NCBI RefSeq assembly: GCF_900187975.1
Contig: NZ_FZPC01000007.1
Span: 62,001-126,000, forward strand
Direction: 5' to 3'
Length of the DNA stretch: 64,000 nucleotides
Source: Pseudomonas delhiensis
GTDB taxonomy: Bacteria > Pseudomonadota > Gammaproteobacteria > Pseudomonadales > Pseudomonadaceae
The notes under the pieces: model-generated
Told to the model about the DNA's origin: nothing
Database searches by the model: none
Seen by the model: only the letters and a program-made list of their open reading frames with translations
Shown: piece by piece, positions 36,423 to 46,080 of the stretch
Layout of the letters: each line of letters opens with the position of its first letter
How positions within the stretch are numbered: position 1 is the stretch's first letter
Made by a program: the position numbers and the translations under genes

Positions 36423-37505
36423 TTAGATCAGGGCCTTGCCATGACGCACGAAATTCGGCTGAACGACGCGCACCGGGTACCACTTGCCACGGATTTCCAC
36501 CTCGGCGCGGTCGCCGGTGGCCGCCGGCAGGCGGGCCAGGGCGATGGACTTGCCGAGGGTCGGGGAGAAGCTGCCGCTGGTGATCTCGCCTTCGCCGATG
36601 CCGGCCACCCGCACCACCTGGTGGGCGCGCAGCACGCCGCGCTCCTCCAGCACCAGGCCGACCAGCTTCGGCTGGTCGCCGGCGGCGCGCTGGGCCTCCA
36701 GGGCCTGGCGGCCGATGAAGTCGCGATCGGCCGGCTCCCAGGCGATGGTCCAGCCCATGTTGGCGGCCAGGGGCGAGATGTCCTCGTCCATGTCCTGGCC
36801 GTAGAGGTTCATCCCGGCTTCCAGGCGCAGGGTGTCGCGCGCGCCCAGGCCGGCGGGGGCGATGCCGGCGCCCACCAGTTCGTTGAGGAAGCCCGGCGCC
36901 TCGGCGGCCGGCAGCATGATCTCCAGGCCATCCTCGCCGGTGTAGCCGGTGCGGGCGATGAACCAGTCGCCATCGGCCTTGCCCTGGAAGGGCTTGAGTT
37001 CGCGGATCAGGGTGGCGCGGGAGGAGCTGACCAGCTCGGCGGTCTTGTCCCGCGCGTTGGGACCCTGGACGGCCAGCATGGCCAGGTCCGGGCGCGCGTG
37101 CAGCTGGACCTCGAAGCCCTCGGTGTGGGCCTGCATCCAGGCCAGGTCCTTCTCGCGGGTGGCGGCGTTGACCACCACGCGGTAGCCGTACACGCCCAGG
37201 TAGACGATGAGGTCGTCGACCACCCCGCCACGCTCGTTGAGCATGCCGCTGTACAGCGCCTTGCCGGGCACCTGCAGGCGTTCGACGTCGTTGGCCAGCA
37301 GACGCTGCAGGTATTCCCTGGACTGCGGACCAGTGACGTCGACCACGGTCATGTGGGAGACGTCGAACACGCCGCAGTCGCGACGGACCTGGTGGTGCTC
37401 TTCGACCTGGGAGCCGTAGTGCAGGGGCATGTCCCAACCGCCGAAATCGACGATTTTCGCGCCGAGCGCGACATGCAGGTCGTAGAGCGGGGTGCGCTGT
37501 CCCAT
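36423..37505 (-). CDS. gcvT: Aminomethyltransferase, glycine cleavage T protein
   Basis: GcvT transfers the methylene group from lipoyl-GcvH to tetrahydrofolate, releasing ammonia. The 360-residue protein starts [33 protein letters not shown] (family start) and has [28 protein letters not shown] and [23 protein letters not shown] 37505 follows AAGGAGAAC. I saw no glycine riboswitch in the short leader (37506-37578). Confidence 0.97.
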   Translation of the reverse strand: MGQRTPLYDLHVALGAKIVDFGGWDMPLHYGSQVEEHHQVRRDCGVFDVSHMTVVDVTGPQSREYLQRLLANDVERLQVPGKALYSGMLNERGGVVDDLIVYLGVYGYRVVVNAATREKDLAWMQAHTEGFEVQLHARPDLAMLAVQGPNARDKTAELVSSSRATLIRELKPFQGKADGDWFIARTGYTGEDGLEIMLPAAEAPGFLNELVGAGIAPAGLGARDTLRLEAGMNLYGQDMDEDISPLAANMGWTIAWEPADRDFIGRQALEAQRAAGDQPKLVGLVLEERGVLRAHQVVRVAGIGEGEITSGSFSPTLGKSIALARLPAATGDRAEVEIRGKWYPVRVVQPNFVRHGKALI

Positions 37506-37578
37506 GGGTGTTCTCCTTCCGGGAATGGCGGATGCGGAGCGCGAGGGCGGCCCGCACGAAACCGGCGCATTGTAGCCG

Positions 37579-39225
37579 CTAGGCGGGAGCCTGGACACCT
37601 CGGCCGACGGCCGAGTCGCGCCCCGCCGCGCTGGCCGCGGAACGGCGGATCAGCAGCACCACCGGCAGCAGCCCGGCCAGCACCAGGCTCAGCGCCGGCA
37701 GCGCGGCGCGGGCCCATTCGCCCTCGCTGGTCATCTCGAACACGCGCACGGCCAGGGTGTCCCAGCCGAAGGGGCGCATCAGCAGGGTCGCCGGCATTTC
37801 CTTGAGCACGTCGACGAACACCAGCAGTGCGGCGCTCATCAGCCCCGGCGCCAGCAGCGGCAGGTAGACCCGCGCGAACAGCGCCGGCCCCGCCACGCCG
37901 AGGCTGCGCGAAGCCTCGGCGAAGGACGGGCGGATGCGCACCAGGGTGCTTTCCAGCGGGCCCTCGGCCACCGCCAGGAAGCGGATCAGGTAGGCCAGCA
38001 GCAGCGCCCCCAGGCTGCCCAGCAGCAGCGGCTTGCCGGCGCCGCCCAGGGCGCTGGAGAGCGGGATCACCCAGCGGTTGTCCAGCCAGCTGAAGGCCAG
38101 CATGATCGCCACCGCCAGCACCGAGCCGGGCACCGCGTAGCCGAGGTTGGCCAGGCCCACCGCGGCGCGCACCGACCTCGCCGGCGTCTGCCGGCGGGCG
38201 AAGGCCAGCAGCAGGCCGACCGCCACGCACAGCGCCGCCGCCGTGGCGCCCAGGCCAAGGCTGTGCCAGAGCAGGCCCCAGTAGCGCTCGTCGAGGTCGA
38301 AGCGGCCGCGTTGCCAGCACCACGCCAGCAACTGCGCCATGGGAATGGCGAAGGCGCAGGCGAACACCAGGCCGCACCAGGCGCTGGCGGCCCAGGCCCT
38401 GGCCCCGCGCAGGCGGTACAGCGGCGCGGTGCGCGGCTTCTCGCTGCCGGCCACGACGCGGCCACGGCTGTGGCGCTCGCCGAGCACCACCAGGAACACC
38501 CCGAGCAACAGCAGGCTGGCCAGCTGGGTGGCACTGGACAGGCTGTAGAAGCCGTACCAGGTCTTGTAGATGGCGGTGGTGAAGGTGTCGAAGTTGAACA
38601 CCGAGACGGCGCCGAAGTCGGCCAGGGTCTCCATGATCGCAAGCGCCAGGCCGGCGCCGATGGCCGGCCGCGCCATGGGCAGCGCCACGCGCCAGAAGGC
38701 CCGCCAGGGCGACAGCCCGAGCACCCGCGCCGCCTCGGTGAGGCCGCGGCCCTGGGCCAGGAAGGCGCCGCGCGCCAGCAGGTACACGTAGGGGTAGAAG
38801 ACCAGCACCAGGACCAGGATCACCCCGCCGGTGGAACGCACCCGCGGCAGTCGCAGGCCGCTGCCGAACCACTCGCGCAGCAGGCTCTGCAAGGGCCCGG
38901 CGAAATCCAGCAGGCCGACGAAGACGAACGCCAGCACATAGGCCGGGATGGCGAAGGGCAGCATCAGCGCCCAGTCCAGCCAGCGCCGCCCGGGGAACTC
39001 GCAGAGCGCGGTGAGCCAGGCCAGGCTGGTGCCCAGGACGGTCACCCCGACGCCCACGCCGAGCACCAGCACCAGGCTGTTGCCCAGCAGGCGCGGCAAC
39101 TGGGTGTCCCACAGGTGCGCCCAGATTTCCGTGTCGATCTCGCCCCAGCTCAGCGCCAGCACGACGAGCGGCAACGCCACCAGGGCGGCAACGGAGAAGG
39201 TGATGGGATACCAGCGGCGGGACAT
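37579..39225 (-). CDS. Fe(3+) ABC transporter permease (FbpB/SfuB type)
   Basis: A 548-residue inner-membrane permease made of two fused BPD-type halves, each with about six membrane segments, as in FbpB/SfuB. The two EAA-like loops read [20 protein letters not shown] (about 164-183) and [20 protein letters not shown] (about 453-472). It imports ferric iron with the binding protein encoded upstream. No ATPase gene is adjacent, so the energising subunit must be encoded elsewhere. A repeat-filled 193-base gap separates the two genes. Confidence 0.9.
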   Translation of the reverse strand: MSRRWYPITFSVAALVALPLVVLALSWGEIDTEIWAHLWDTQLPRLLGNSLVLVLGVGVGVTVLGTSLAWLTALCEFPGRRWLDWALMLPFAIPAYVLAFVFVGLLDFAGPLQSLLREWFGSGLRLPRVRSTGGVILVLVLVFYPYVYLLARGAFLAQGRGLTEAARVLGLSPWRAFWRVALPMARPAIGAGLALAIMETLADFGAVSVFNFDTFTTAIYKTWYGFYSLSSATQLASLLLLGVFLVVLGERHSRGRVVAGSEKPRTAPLYRLRGARAWAASAWCGLVFACAFAIPMAQLLAWCWQRGRFDLDERYWGLLWHSLGLGATAAALCVAVGLLLAFARRQTPARSVRAAVGLANLGYAVPGSVLAVAIMLAFSWLDNRWVIPLSSALGGAGKPLLLGSLGALLLAYLIRFLAVAEGPLESTLVRIRPSFAEASRSLGVAGPALFARVYLPLLAPGLMSAALLVFVDVLKEMPATLLMRPFGWDTLAVRVFEMTSEGEWARAALPALSLVLAGLLPVVLLIRRSAASAAGRDSAVGRGVQAPA

Positions 39226-39234
39226 GGTTATTCG

Positions 39235-39418
39235 GGCTGCAGGCTACAAGCGGCAGGCTGCAGGCGAAGAGCGGGGGGCGGGCTTTTCGTAGGAGCGAGC
39301 TTGCTCGCGAACGCCTCGGCACGCGGCCCGAGTTCGCGAGCAAGCTCGCTCCTACAGGGGAAGCAGGCCACGGCTCCGTCGCTCTGACCTGCAGCCTGTA
39401 GCCTGCCGCCTGCAGCCA
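39235..39418. repeat. Nested inverted repeats with REPIN
   Basis: Outer arms CAGGCTACAAGCGGCAGGCT (from about 39239) and CAGCCTGTAGCCTGCCGCCT (about 39393-39412) are inverted copies of the CAGGCTGCAGGC type seen at 18420-18492. Between them lie a right-facing REP (39289-39311) and a left-facing REP (39333-39355). A whole REPIN has thus landed inside, or been trapped by, another repeat. Confidence 0.8.
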
Positions 39419-40420
39419 TCAGTTCCACCCTGCCCGATCCATCAGCTTGATCGCCTCGGCCTGGCGCTTGCCGGCGACTTCCACCGGGATGCTGTCGGCC
39501 TTGAAGCTGCCCCAGGCCGCCACTTCCTCGGAGGGCGCGACCTTGGGGTTGGCCGGGAACTCCTGGTTGAGGCCGGCGAACAGCGCCTGGGCGTCGGGGC
39601 CGGTCATCCATTCCACCAGGGCCTTGGCCTGCTCGGGGTGCGGCGCATGCTTGGTCAGGCCGATGCCCGAGAGGTTGACGTGCACGCCGCGGTCGGCCTG
39701 GTTCGGCCAGAACAGTTTCACCGGCAGGTCCGGCTTCTGCTTGTGCAGGCGCCCGTAGTAGTAGGTGTTGACGAGGCCGACGTCGCACTGGCCGGCGGCG
39801 ATGGCCTGGAGCAGCGCGGTGTCGTCGGAGAACACGTCGGTGGCCAGGTTGCCCACCCAGCCCTTGAGGATCTGCTCGGTCTTCTGCTCGCCGTGGGTCT
39901 CGATCAGGGTGGCGGTCAGCGACTGGTTGTAGACCTTCTTCGCCGTGCGCAGGCACAGGCGGCCTTCCCACTGCTTGTCGGCCAGGGCCTCGTAGGTCGA
40001 GAGTTCCTCCGGCTTCACCCGCTGGGTGGAATAGGCGATGGTCCGCGCGCGCAGCGACAGGCCGGTCCAACTGTCGGTGCCGGAGCGGTACTGCGGGGGA
40101 ATGTTGGCGTCCAGGGTCGGCGAGTCGAACGGCTGCAAGATGCCCATCTTCTCGGCCTGCCAGAGGTTGCCGGCGTCCACGGTGAGCAGCAGGTCGGCCG
40201 GGGTGTTGGCGCCTTCGGCCTTGATCCGCGCCATCAGCGGCGCTTCCTTGTCGGTGATGAACTTCACCTGCACGCCGGTCTTCCGGGTGTAGGCGTCGAA
40301 CACCGGCTTGATCAGCTCGTCGATGCGCGACGAATAGACCACCACCTCGTCGGCGGCCTGGGCGGTGCCGGCCAGGGCGGTGAGGGCGAGGGAAGCGAGA
40401 AGGCCTTTGCGTACCGACAT
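39419..40420 (-). CDS. Fe(3+) ABC transporter substrate-binding protein (FbpA/FutA type)
   Basis: A 333-residue periplasmic iron-binding protein. The signal peptide is [24 protein letters not shown]. The mature start [19 protein letters not shown] and the tyrosine cluster NTYYYGRL (Tyr220-222) supply the Fe(3+) ligands seen in this family. It delivers iron to the permease encoded downstream. Upstream is a perfect inverted repeat at 40443-40472 that could be its operator. Confidence 0.93.
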   Translation of the reverse strand: MSVRKGLLASLALTALAGTAQAADEVVVYSSRIDELIKPVFDAYTRKTGVQVKFITDKEAPLMARIKAEGANTPADLLLTVDAGNLWQAEKMGILQPFDSPTLDANIPPQYRSGTDSWTGLSLRARTIAYSTQRVKPEELSTYEALADKQWEGRLCLRTAKKVYNQSLTATLIETHGEQKTEQILKGWVGNLATDVFSDDTALLQAIAAGQCDVGLVNTYYYGRLHKQKPDLPVKLFWPNQADRGVHVNLSGIGLTKHAPHPEQAKALVEWMTGPDAQALFAGLNQEFPANPKVAPSEEVAAWGSFKADSIPVEVAGKRQAEAIKLMDRAGWN

Positions 40421-40442
40421 GCTGGCGGCTCCTGGGTAGCGG

Positions 40443-40472
40443 AATGAGGTTCCAGATGATAAGGAACCTCAT
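40443..40472. promoter_or_regulatory. Perfect palindrome upstream of the iron-binding-protein gene
   Basis: AATGAGGTTCC and GGAACCTCATT form an 11-bp perfect inverted repeat around AGATGATA, about 23 bases upstream of the start codon. No T run follows on either strand. A TTATCAT core is reminiscent of half a Fur box, but the flanks do not fit Fur. It could be a regulator operator or the end-hairpin of the preceding gene. Confidence 0.5.
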
Positions 40473-40537
40473 TTAGCCCCGGAGCCGGCCTTTGTGACCG
40501 GGTGTTTCACAGGGCCGCGACACGGGGTCGCGGCGCC

Positions 40538-41755
40538 TCAGACCCGCGCCAGCGCCGGCAGGTCGCCGGACAGCCCAAGTGCCTGGCGGACGAACAGCCC
40601 CTTGGCCTCGTGGTGGCGGTCGACCAGGCGCAGGCCGGCGTTGCGCAGCCAGCGCACGGCCAGCGGGTCGGCCTGGAACAGGCGCTGGAAGCCTTCCATC
40701 GCCGCCATCATCGCCAGGTTGTGCGGCATGCGCCGGCGCTCGAAGCGGCTCAGCACGCGCTCGTCGGCGATGCGCTCGCCACGGGCGTGGGCGTGCATCA
40801 GCACCTCGGCCAGTACCGCGGCGTCGAGGAAGCCCAGGTTGACGCCCTGCCCGGCCAGCGGGTGGATGGTGTGCGCGGCGTCGCCGATCAGCGCCAGGCC
40901 CGGCTCCACGTAGCGCTTGGCGTGGCGCTGGCGCAGCGGGATGCACAGGCGCGGGTCGACCTGCTCGATGCCGCCCAGGCGCTGCTCGAAGGCCTGGCCG
41001 AGGGCGGCGCGGAAACCGTCGTCGTCCAGCGCCATCAGGCGTTCGGCCTGCTCCGGGGTGGTCGACCAGACGATCGAGCACCAGTGCGCATCGCCCCCGC
41101 GGGACAGCGGCAGGAAGGCCAGCGGGCCGTCGTCGGTGAAGCGCTGCCAGGCGGTGGCCTGGTGCGGTTTTTCGCAGCGCACGCTGGTGACGATGGCGTG
41201 GTGCAGGTAGTCCCACTCGCGGGTGGCGCAGCCGGCCAGGCGGCGCACGGCGGAGTTGGCGCCGTCGGCGGCGACCACCAGCGGCGTGCGGATCTGCCGG
41301 CCGTCGGCCAGGGTCAGCAGCCAGTCGTCGCCGGAATGGCGCAGCTGCTCCAGGCGCGCGCCGGGCAGCAGGCCGAGTGTGGTGTCGTGCAGGCGCTCCA
41401 GCAGGGCGTCCTGCACCACGCGGTTCTCGACGATGTGGCCGAGCACCTCGGCGTGCACGCTGGCCGCGCTGAAGTGCACCTGGCCGGTGCCGGAGCCGTC
41501 CCATACGTGCATCTCGCGGTAGGGCTCGGCGCGCCGCGCGAGTATGCCGTCCCAGGCGTGCAGGCGCTGGAGGATGCGCCGGCTGGCCTCGGACAGGGCG
41601 CTGACGCGCGGCTCGAAGCGCGCCTCGCGGTCGAAGGGCTTCACGCTCAGCGGCGAGCCGTCGAGCAGCAGGATTTCCAGGCCGCTGCCCTGCAACGCCA
41701 GGGCCAGCGCGCTGCCGACCATCCCCGCCCCGACAATCACCAGATCCGCGTGCAT
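40538..41755 (-). CDS. UbiH/UbiI/Coq6-family FAD-dependent hydroxylase (probable ubiI)
   Basis: A 405-residue flavin monooxygenase of the ubiquinone-hydroxylase group. The FAD GxGxxG is in HADLVIVGAGMVGSALALAL, the second FAD motif is GDAAHTIHPLAGQGVNLGFLD, and the DG motif region (VVAADGANSAVRRL) is present. ATG 41755 is preferred to 41773 or 41761 because AAAAAGGA lies six bases upstream of it. It likely hydroxylates C5 of the ubiquinone ring (VisC/UbiI role) alongside UbiH encoded nearby. It is last in the pepP-ubiH-DUF4442 run. Confidence 0.85.
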   Translation of the reverse strand: MHADLVIVGAGMVGSALALALQGSGLEILLLDGSPLSVKPFDREARFEPRVSALSEASRRILQRLHAWDGILARRAEPYREMHVWDGSGTGQVHFSAASVHAEVLGHIVENRVVQDALLERLHDTTLGLLPGARLEQLRHSGDDWLLTLADGRQIRTPLVVAADGANSAVRRLAGCATREWDYLHHAIVTSVRCEKPHQATAWQRFTDDGPLAFLPLSRGGDAHWCSIVWSTTPEQAERLMALDDDGFRAALGQAFEQRLGGIEQVDPRLCIPLRQRHAKRYVEPGLALIGDAAHTIHPLAGQGVNLGFLDAAVLAEVLMHAHARGERIADERVLSRFERRRMPHNLAMMAAMEGFQRLFQADPLAVRWLRNAGLRLVDRHHEAKGLFVRQALGLSGDLPALARV

Positions 41756-41777
41756 CTGCATTCCTTTTTCCATGTCG

Positions 41778-42260
41778 TCAGCCGGCCTTGCGCAGGCGCG
41801 GCTTGAGCCTGATGTAGAGGGTCTTCTGCACCCGCGCGACCAGCGTGCCCTCGCCGTCGCGCACCTCGGCGTGCAGCCTGGGCAGGAACTTGCCGCCGTC
41901 GGCGGTGCGCTCGCGGGCCTCGTCCAGCAGTTGCTGGTCGATGCGGAACTCGGCGTACACCGGCCCCTTGCCCGGGGTGATGAATTCGATGTTGGCGGCC
42001 TTGTCCCAGACGATGTAGTCGCGCCCCAGGTTCTCCATCAGCATGAGCATGAAGAAGGGGTCGGTCATGCTGTACAGGCTGCCGCCGAACTGGGTGCCGA
42101 CGTAGTTGCGGTTGAACCAGGACAGCACCATCTTCACCCGCACCTCGCGGAAGTCCGGGCTGATGTGGCGCACCCGCACGCCGGCGCCGATGTACGGCGG
42201 GTAGAGGTTGAGGCCGAAGCGCAGCAGGCGGGCGCGGCGGGCCATCTTGCCTGAGGACAT
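41778..42260 (-). CDS. DUF4442 hot-dog thioesterase-like protein
   Basis: A 160-residue protein of the DUF4442 (YiiD C-terminal-like) hot-dog family: LYPPYIGAGVRVRHISPDF, RNYVGTQFGGSLYSMTDPFFMLML, then IEFITPGKGPVYAEF. These proteins resemble acyl-CoA thioesterases; activity is not assured. It sits between the two ubiquinone-type hydroxylase genes, nine bases from ubiH and 22 from the next gene, so co-expression with them is certain and a membrane-quinone or lipid link is possible. Confidence 0.85.
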   Translation of the reverse strand: MSSGKMARRARLLRFGLNLYPPYIGAGVRVRHISPDFREVRVKMVLSWFNRNYVGTQFGGSLYSMTDPFFMLMLMENLGRDYIVWDKAANIEFITPGKGPVYAEFRIDQQLLDEARERTADGGKFLPRLHAEVRDGEGTLVARVQKTLYIRLKPRLRKAG

Positions 42261-42269
42261 CGCCGCTCC

Positions 42270-43454
42270 CTAGACCGGCCGCGCGCCCAGGCCCATGGCC
42301 TGGCGGGCGAACCAGCGCTTGGCCGGTGGCAGCAGGTCGAGGCCGAGCAGGCCCAGGTTGCGCCCGGTGGCCAGCACCGGCTGGGCGTTGGAGAACAGGC
42401 GGGTGACGCGGTCGGAGAAGCCGACGGTCATCTGCTGGTCCAGGCGCTGGGCGTCCAGGTAGCGCTGCAGCACGGCGAAGTCGCCGGGCACGGTGTCCGC
42501 GCCGAGCAGCTGGTCGGCCAGGGCCTGGGCATCGCGCAGCGACAGGTTGAAGCCCTGGCCGGCGATGGGGTGCAGGCTGTGCGCGGCGTTGCCGAGCACC
42601 ACCAGGTGCGGGCGCACCTGTTCCTCGGCCTCGCTGAGGGTCAGCGGGTAGCAGTAGCGCGCGCCGACCTGGCGGAAGCCGCCCAGGCGGTAGCCGAAAG
42701 TGGCCTGCAGCTCGTCGAGGAACTGCCGCTCGGGCAGCTCGCGCAGGCGCTCGGCGTCGCGCGGCGGGCGCGTCCAGACCAGCGCGCAGCGGTTGTCCGG
42801 CAGCGGCAGCAGGGCCATGGGCCCGTGTTCGGTGAAGCGTTCGAAGGCCTGGCCGCGGTGTTCCTCGCTGGGACTGACGTTGGCGATCAGCGCGGTCTGC
42901 CCGTAGGGCGCCTCGCGCACGCCGATGCCCAGCTGCTCGCGCAGGCCGGAGCGGCCGCCGTCGGCCAGCACGGCCAGGCCGCAGTCCAAAAGCGAGTCGT
43001 CGTCCAGGGTCAGCCGGTAGCCGTCGTCCAGGGCCTCCATACGGCGCACTTCGGCCGGGCAGCGCCAGCTCACCACCTCGTGGTCCAGGGCCTGCCACAG
43101 GCACTGGCCGAGCCAGGCGTTCTCCACCACGTAGCCCAGCGCCGGCACGCCCTCCTCCACCGCGGTCAGGCGCGCGGAGCCGAAGCGCCCGCGGTCGGAC
43201 ACGTGGATCTGGCTGATCGGCGCGCCGCGCTGGGCGATGCGTTGCCACACCCCCAGGCGCTCGTAGATCTGCCGGCTGCCGAAGGACAGCGCCGAGGAGC
43301 GGGCGTCATAGCTGGGCTGGTAGGCATCGCCGGGGGCGAAGGGCTCGATGAGCACGATGCGCCAGCCGCGCTCGCGGGCGCCGGCCTGCAGGATCAGCGC
43401 CAGGCTGGCGCCGACCAGGCCGCCGCCGATGATCGCCAGGTTCGCGCGTTGCAT
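42270..43454 (-). CDS. ubiH: 2-octaprenyl-6-methoxyphenyl hydroxylase UbiH
   Basis: UbiH hydroxylates C1 (numbering varies) of the ubiquinone ring, an O2-dependent flavin step. The 394-residue protein has LAIIGGGLVGASLALIL at the N-terminus, ADGGRSGLREQLGI, and the UbiH-typical GNAAHSLHPIAGQGFNLSLRD. The single-base gap to pepP and the pepP-ubiH order match the classic enterobacterial and pseudomonad cluster. Confidence 0.93.
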   Translation of the reverse strand: MQRANLAIIGGGLVGASLALILQAGARERGWRIVLIEPFAPGDAYQPSYDARSSALSFGSRQIYERLGVWQRIAQRGAPISQIHVSDRGRFGSARLTAVEEGVPALGYVVENAWLGQCLWQALDHEVVSWRCPAEVRRMEALDDGYRLTLDDDSLLDCGLAVLADGGRSGLREQLGIGVREAPYGQTALIANVSPSEEHRGQAFERFTEHGPMALLPLPDNRCALVWTRPPRDAERLRELPERQFLDELQATFGYRLGGFRQVGARYCYPLTLSEAEEQVRPHLVVLGNAAHSLHPIAGQGFNLSLRDAQALADQLLGADTVPGDFAVLQRYLDAQRLDQQMTVGFSDRVTRLFSNAQPVLATGRNLGLLGLDLLPPAKRWFARQAMGLGARPV

Positions 43455-43455
43455 C

Positions 43456-44790
43456 TCAGGCCGCCTGGGCCTTGGCTTCGGCCATCAGCGCCTCGATGGC
43501 GGCGACGGTCTTGGGCACGCCGTTGGTCAGCACTTCGCAACCATTCCTGGTCACCACCACGTCGTCCTCGATGCGCACGCCGATGCCGCGCCATTTCTTC
43601 GGCACGTCGGTGTTGTCCGGCGCGATGTAGATACCCGGCTCGACGGTCATCGACATGCCCGGTTCCAGCACGCGCCATTCGCCGCCGACGCGGTATTCGC
43701 CGACGTCGTGCACGTCCATGCCCAGCCAGTGGCCGGCGCGGTGCATGTAGAAGGCCTTGTAGGCTTCGCTGGCGATCAGTTCGTCGACGTCGCCCTTGAG
43801 CAGGCCGAGCTTCACCAGGCCGGCGGTGATGACGCGCACGGTGGCCTCGTGGGCCTCGTTCCAGTGGCGGCCGGGGGCGATGTAGTCGAAGGCGGCCATG
43901 TTGGCCTCCAGCACCAGCTCGTAGATGGCCTTCTGCTCGGGGCTGAACTTGCCGTTGGCCGGGAAGGTGCGGGTGATGTCGCTGGCGTAGCAGTCGATCT
44001 CGCAGCCGGCGTCGATCAGGATCAGGTCGCCGTCCCTGATCTGCGCGTCGTTCTCCCGGTAGTGCAGGATGCAGGCGTTGCGCCCGGTGGCGACGATCGA
44101 GCCGTAGGCCGGCATCTTCGCCCCGCCCAGGCGGAAGGCGTATTCCAGCTCGGCCTCCAGGTGGTATTCGTAGAGCCCCGGCCGACAGGCCTGCATGGCG
44201 CGGATGTGGGCGCCGCAGGAAACCTCGGCGGCGTAGCGCATCACCTTCACCTCGCCGGCGCTCTTGTACAGGCGCAGGTCGTGCAGCAGGTGGTCGAGGG
44301 CGACGAACTCGTTCGGCGGCTGCGCGCCCTGGCGGGCCTTGGAGCGGATGACGTTGATCCAGTCCATCAGCCGGCGGTCGAACTCGGGGTTGGCGCCCAG
44401 CGCGTAGTAGACGCGGTCGCGGCCCTCGATCAGGCCGGGGAGGATGTCGTCGATGTCGCCGATGGGGAAGGCGTCGTCGGCGCCGAAATCCCTGACCGCG
44501 CCGTCCTGGCCGGCGCGCAGGCCGTCCCAGAGTTCGCGCTCGGGGTCGCGCTCGCGGCAGAACAGTACGTATTCGCCGTGCTCGCGGCCGGGGATCAGCA
44601 CCATCACCGCTTCCGGCTCGGGGAAGCCGGTGAGGTACTGGAAGTCGCTGTCCTGGCGGTACACGTGCTCGACGTCGCGGTTGCGGATGTACATCGGCGC
44701 CGCCGGCAGGATGGCGATGCTGTTGGGCTCCATCTGCGCCATCAGCGCCTTGCGCCGACGGGCGTATTCCGGTTTGGCGATACGGATCAT
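43456..44790 (-). CDS. pepP: Xaa-Pro aminopeptidase (aminopeptidase P)
   Basis: PepP removes N-terminal residues preceding proline, using a dinuclear Mn centre. The 444-residue protein has the creatinase N-domain, then the pita-bread metal ligands: the two Asp of LIDAGCEIDCYASDITRTFP, His in HRAGHWLGMDVHDVG, and the two Glu in TVEPGIYI and GVRIEDDVVVT. It lies nine bases after ygfB and one before ubiH. Confidence 0.96.
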   Translation of the reverse strand: MIRIAKPEYARRRKALMAQMEPNSIAILPAAPMYIRNRDVEHVYRQDSDFQYLTGFPEPEAVMVLIPGREHGEYVLFCRERDPERELWDGLRAGQDGAVRDFGADDAFPIGDIDDILPGLIEGRDRVYYALGANPEFDRRLMDWINVIRSKARQGAQPPNEFVALDHLLHDLRLYKSAGEVKVMRYAAEVSCGAHIRAMQACRPGLYEYHLEAELEYAFRLGGAKMPAYGSIVATGRNACILHYRENDAQIRDGDLILIDAGCEIDCYASDITRTFPANGKFSPEQKAIYELVLEANMAAFDYIAPGRHWNEAHEATVRVITAGLVKLGLLKGDVDELIASEAYKAFYMHRAGHWLGMDVHDVGEYRVGGEWRVLEPGMSMTVEPGIYIAPDNTDVPKKWRGIGVRIEDDVVVTRNGCEVLTNGVPKTVAAIEALMAEAKAQAA

Positions 44791-44799
44791 GCAGCTACC

Positions 44800-45354
44800 T
44801 CAGTGCAGGGAGGGTTTGTCGGCCGGCGCCGGCACCTTGCCGAATTCGGAGAACAGCAGCAGCGGGGCGACCCGCAGGTATTCCTGGACTTCCATGTAGT
44901 CCGTCTCGCCGTCCTCGGACTCTTCCAGCTGGCCCTGGACCTGGGCGATGGCGGCGATGTCCTGGAGCACTTCGTCGGCCTCGTCGGACAGGCTGGCCTG
45001 GCGCAGCGCCAGGCCGAAACCGGCGAGGAAGCCCTGGCACCACTGGCCCAGGGCCTGGGCGCGCTCGGCCAGCGGGGCGTCGTCGTTGGGCAGCATCAGC
45101 ACCACGGCCATCTCGCCGGCGCTCAGGTCCTGCTGGACCATGCCCAGCAGGCCGCCCAGGGCTGCCTGCAGGCGTTCGCCGAGTTCGCCGCCGAGCAGTT
45201 CGGCGGCGGCCTGCAGCCACTCGCCCTGGTCGAAGCCGGCGCCGGCGCAGACGCGCCCGAGCAGGTGGCCATGCAGTTCCGCCGGGGAGATCGGCAGGGC
45301 CGCCTCGGCGAGCAGGTTGGCGAAAGCGGTGTAGGCGGAATTTACTGTGGACAT
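44800..45354 (-). CDS. ygfB: UPF0149 family protein YgfB
   Basis: A 184-residue acidic helical protein of the YgfB/YecA family: [28 protein letters not shown], then [20 protein letters not shown] and [17 protein letters not shown]. In P. aeruginosa a YgfB protein is reported to influence ampDh3 expression and beta-lactam resistance; whether that holds here is inference. ATG 45354 gives the family [15 protein letters not shown] start. It heads the pepP-ubiH operon and is divergent from the zapB-like gene. Confidence 0.92.
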   Translation of the reverse strand: MSTVNSAYTAFANLLAEAALPISPAELHGHLLGRVCAGAGFDQGEWLQAAAELLGGELGERLQAALGGLLGMVQQDLSAGEMAVVLMLPNDDAPLAERAQALGQWCQGFLAGFGLALRQASLSDEADEVLQDIAAIAQVQGQLEESEDGETDYMEVQEYLRVAPLLLFSEFGKVPAPADKPSLH

Positions 45355-45526
45355 GCGCGGGACCTGAATATCGACGCTAGGCGCCACCAGGCGCTATGCA
45401 TAGAATGAGAGTGGCTATCCTAGCACCGCCGGGCGCGCTCAGACCATGCGACGGCGTGTCGGGCAGCCCGGTGCGCTGCCGCACCCTGTATAGTTTCCGG
45501 TCATCCCCTTGCCCAAGCGAGAGCCC

Positions 45527-45736
45527 ATGGAAGACGCCGACCTGCAAACGCTGATCGCCAAATTCGACCTCCTGCTCCAGCGCCTGGAACAGCTCAAGGC
45601 GGAGAACCGGCTGCTGCGGGCCAACGAGAAGAGCTGGCGCGAGGAGCGCGCTCATCTGATCGAGAAGAACGAATTGGCGCGCCACAAGGTCGAAGCGATG
45701 ATTTTGCGCCTGAAAGCCCTGGAGCAGGACTCATGA
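45527..45736 (+). CDS. ZapB-like coiled-coil protein (TIGR02449 family)
   Basis: A 69-residue protein that is almost one continuous heptad-rich helix: LQTLIAKFDLLLQRLEQLKA, ENRLLRANEKSWREERAHLI, then ALEQ. Short coiled coils encoded directly before zapA in gamma-proteobacteria are placed in TIGR02449 and resemble ZapB, which stabilises the FtsZ ring. ATG 45527 is used; the TTG at 45509 is unnecessary. Its stop overlaps the zapA ATG (ATGA, 45733-45736), so translation is coupled. Confidence 0.88.
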   Translation: MEDADLQTLIAKFDLLLQRLEQLKAENRLLRANEKSWREERAHLIEKNELARHKVEAMILRLKALEQDS

Positions 45737-46047
45737 GCCAGACGAACACCCTGAACGTGCAGATTCTCGACAAGGAATACTGCATCACGTGCCCCGCCGA
45801 GGAGCGCGTCAACCTGGAAAGCGCCGCGCGCTACCTGGACAGCAAGATGCGCGAGATCCGCTCGAGCGGGAAGGTCATCGGCGCCGACCGCGTCGCCGTG
45901 ATGGCCGCGCTGAACATCACCCACGACCTGCTGCACAAGCAGGAGCGCATGGACAACGAGCACAGCTCCACCCGCGAGCGCGTGCGCGAGCTGCTCGAGC
46001 GCGTCGACCGCGCCCTTACCACCGATCAGCCCGGGCGGGAAGACTGA
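45733..46047 (+). CDS. zapA: Cell division protein ZapA
   Basis: A 104-residue ZapA: the N-terminal beta domain (NTLNVQILDKEYCITCPAEE, RVNLESAARYLDSKMREIR) and a C-terminal coiled coil. ZapA cross-links FtsZ filaments at midcell. The following 6S RNA gene and fau complete the conserved zapA-ssrS-fau order of gamma-proteobacteria. Confidence 0.95.
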   Translation: MSQTNTLNVQILDKEYCITCPAEERVNLESAARYLDSKMREIRSSGKVIGADRVAVMAALNITHDLLHKQERMDNEHSSTRERVRELLERVDRALTTDQPGRED

Positions 46048-46073
46048 CCCCGGAGAAAACCCTGGGGTATACT
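46044..46073 (+). promoter_or_regulatory. 6S RNA promoter
   Basis: TATACT at 46068-46073 is a near-consensus -10 box, with a weak CTGACC -35 at about 46044-46049 (18-base spacing). It would start transcription near 46081, the predicted 6S RNA 5' end. It overlaps the end of zapA. Confidence 0.7.
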
Positions 46074-46080
46074 GGCCACG

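Noticed and set aside
37506-37578. Glycine riboswitch upstream of gcvT
   Set aside because: The gap is only 73 bases and lacks the conserved tandem aptamer architecture.
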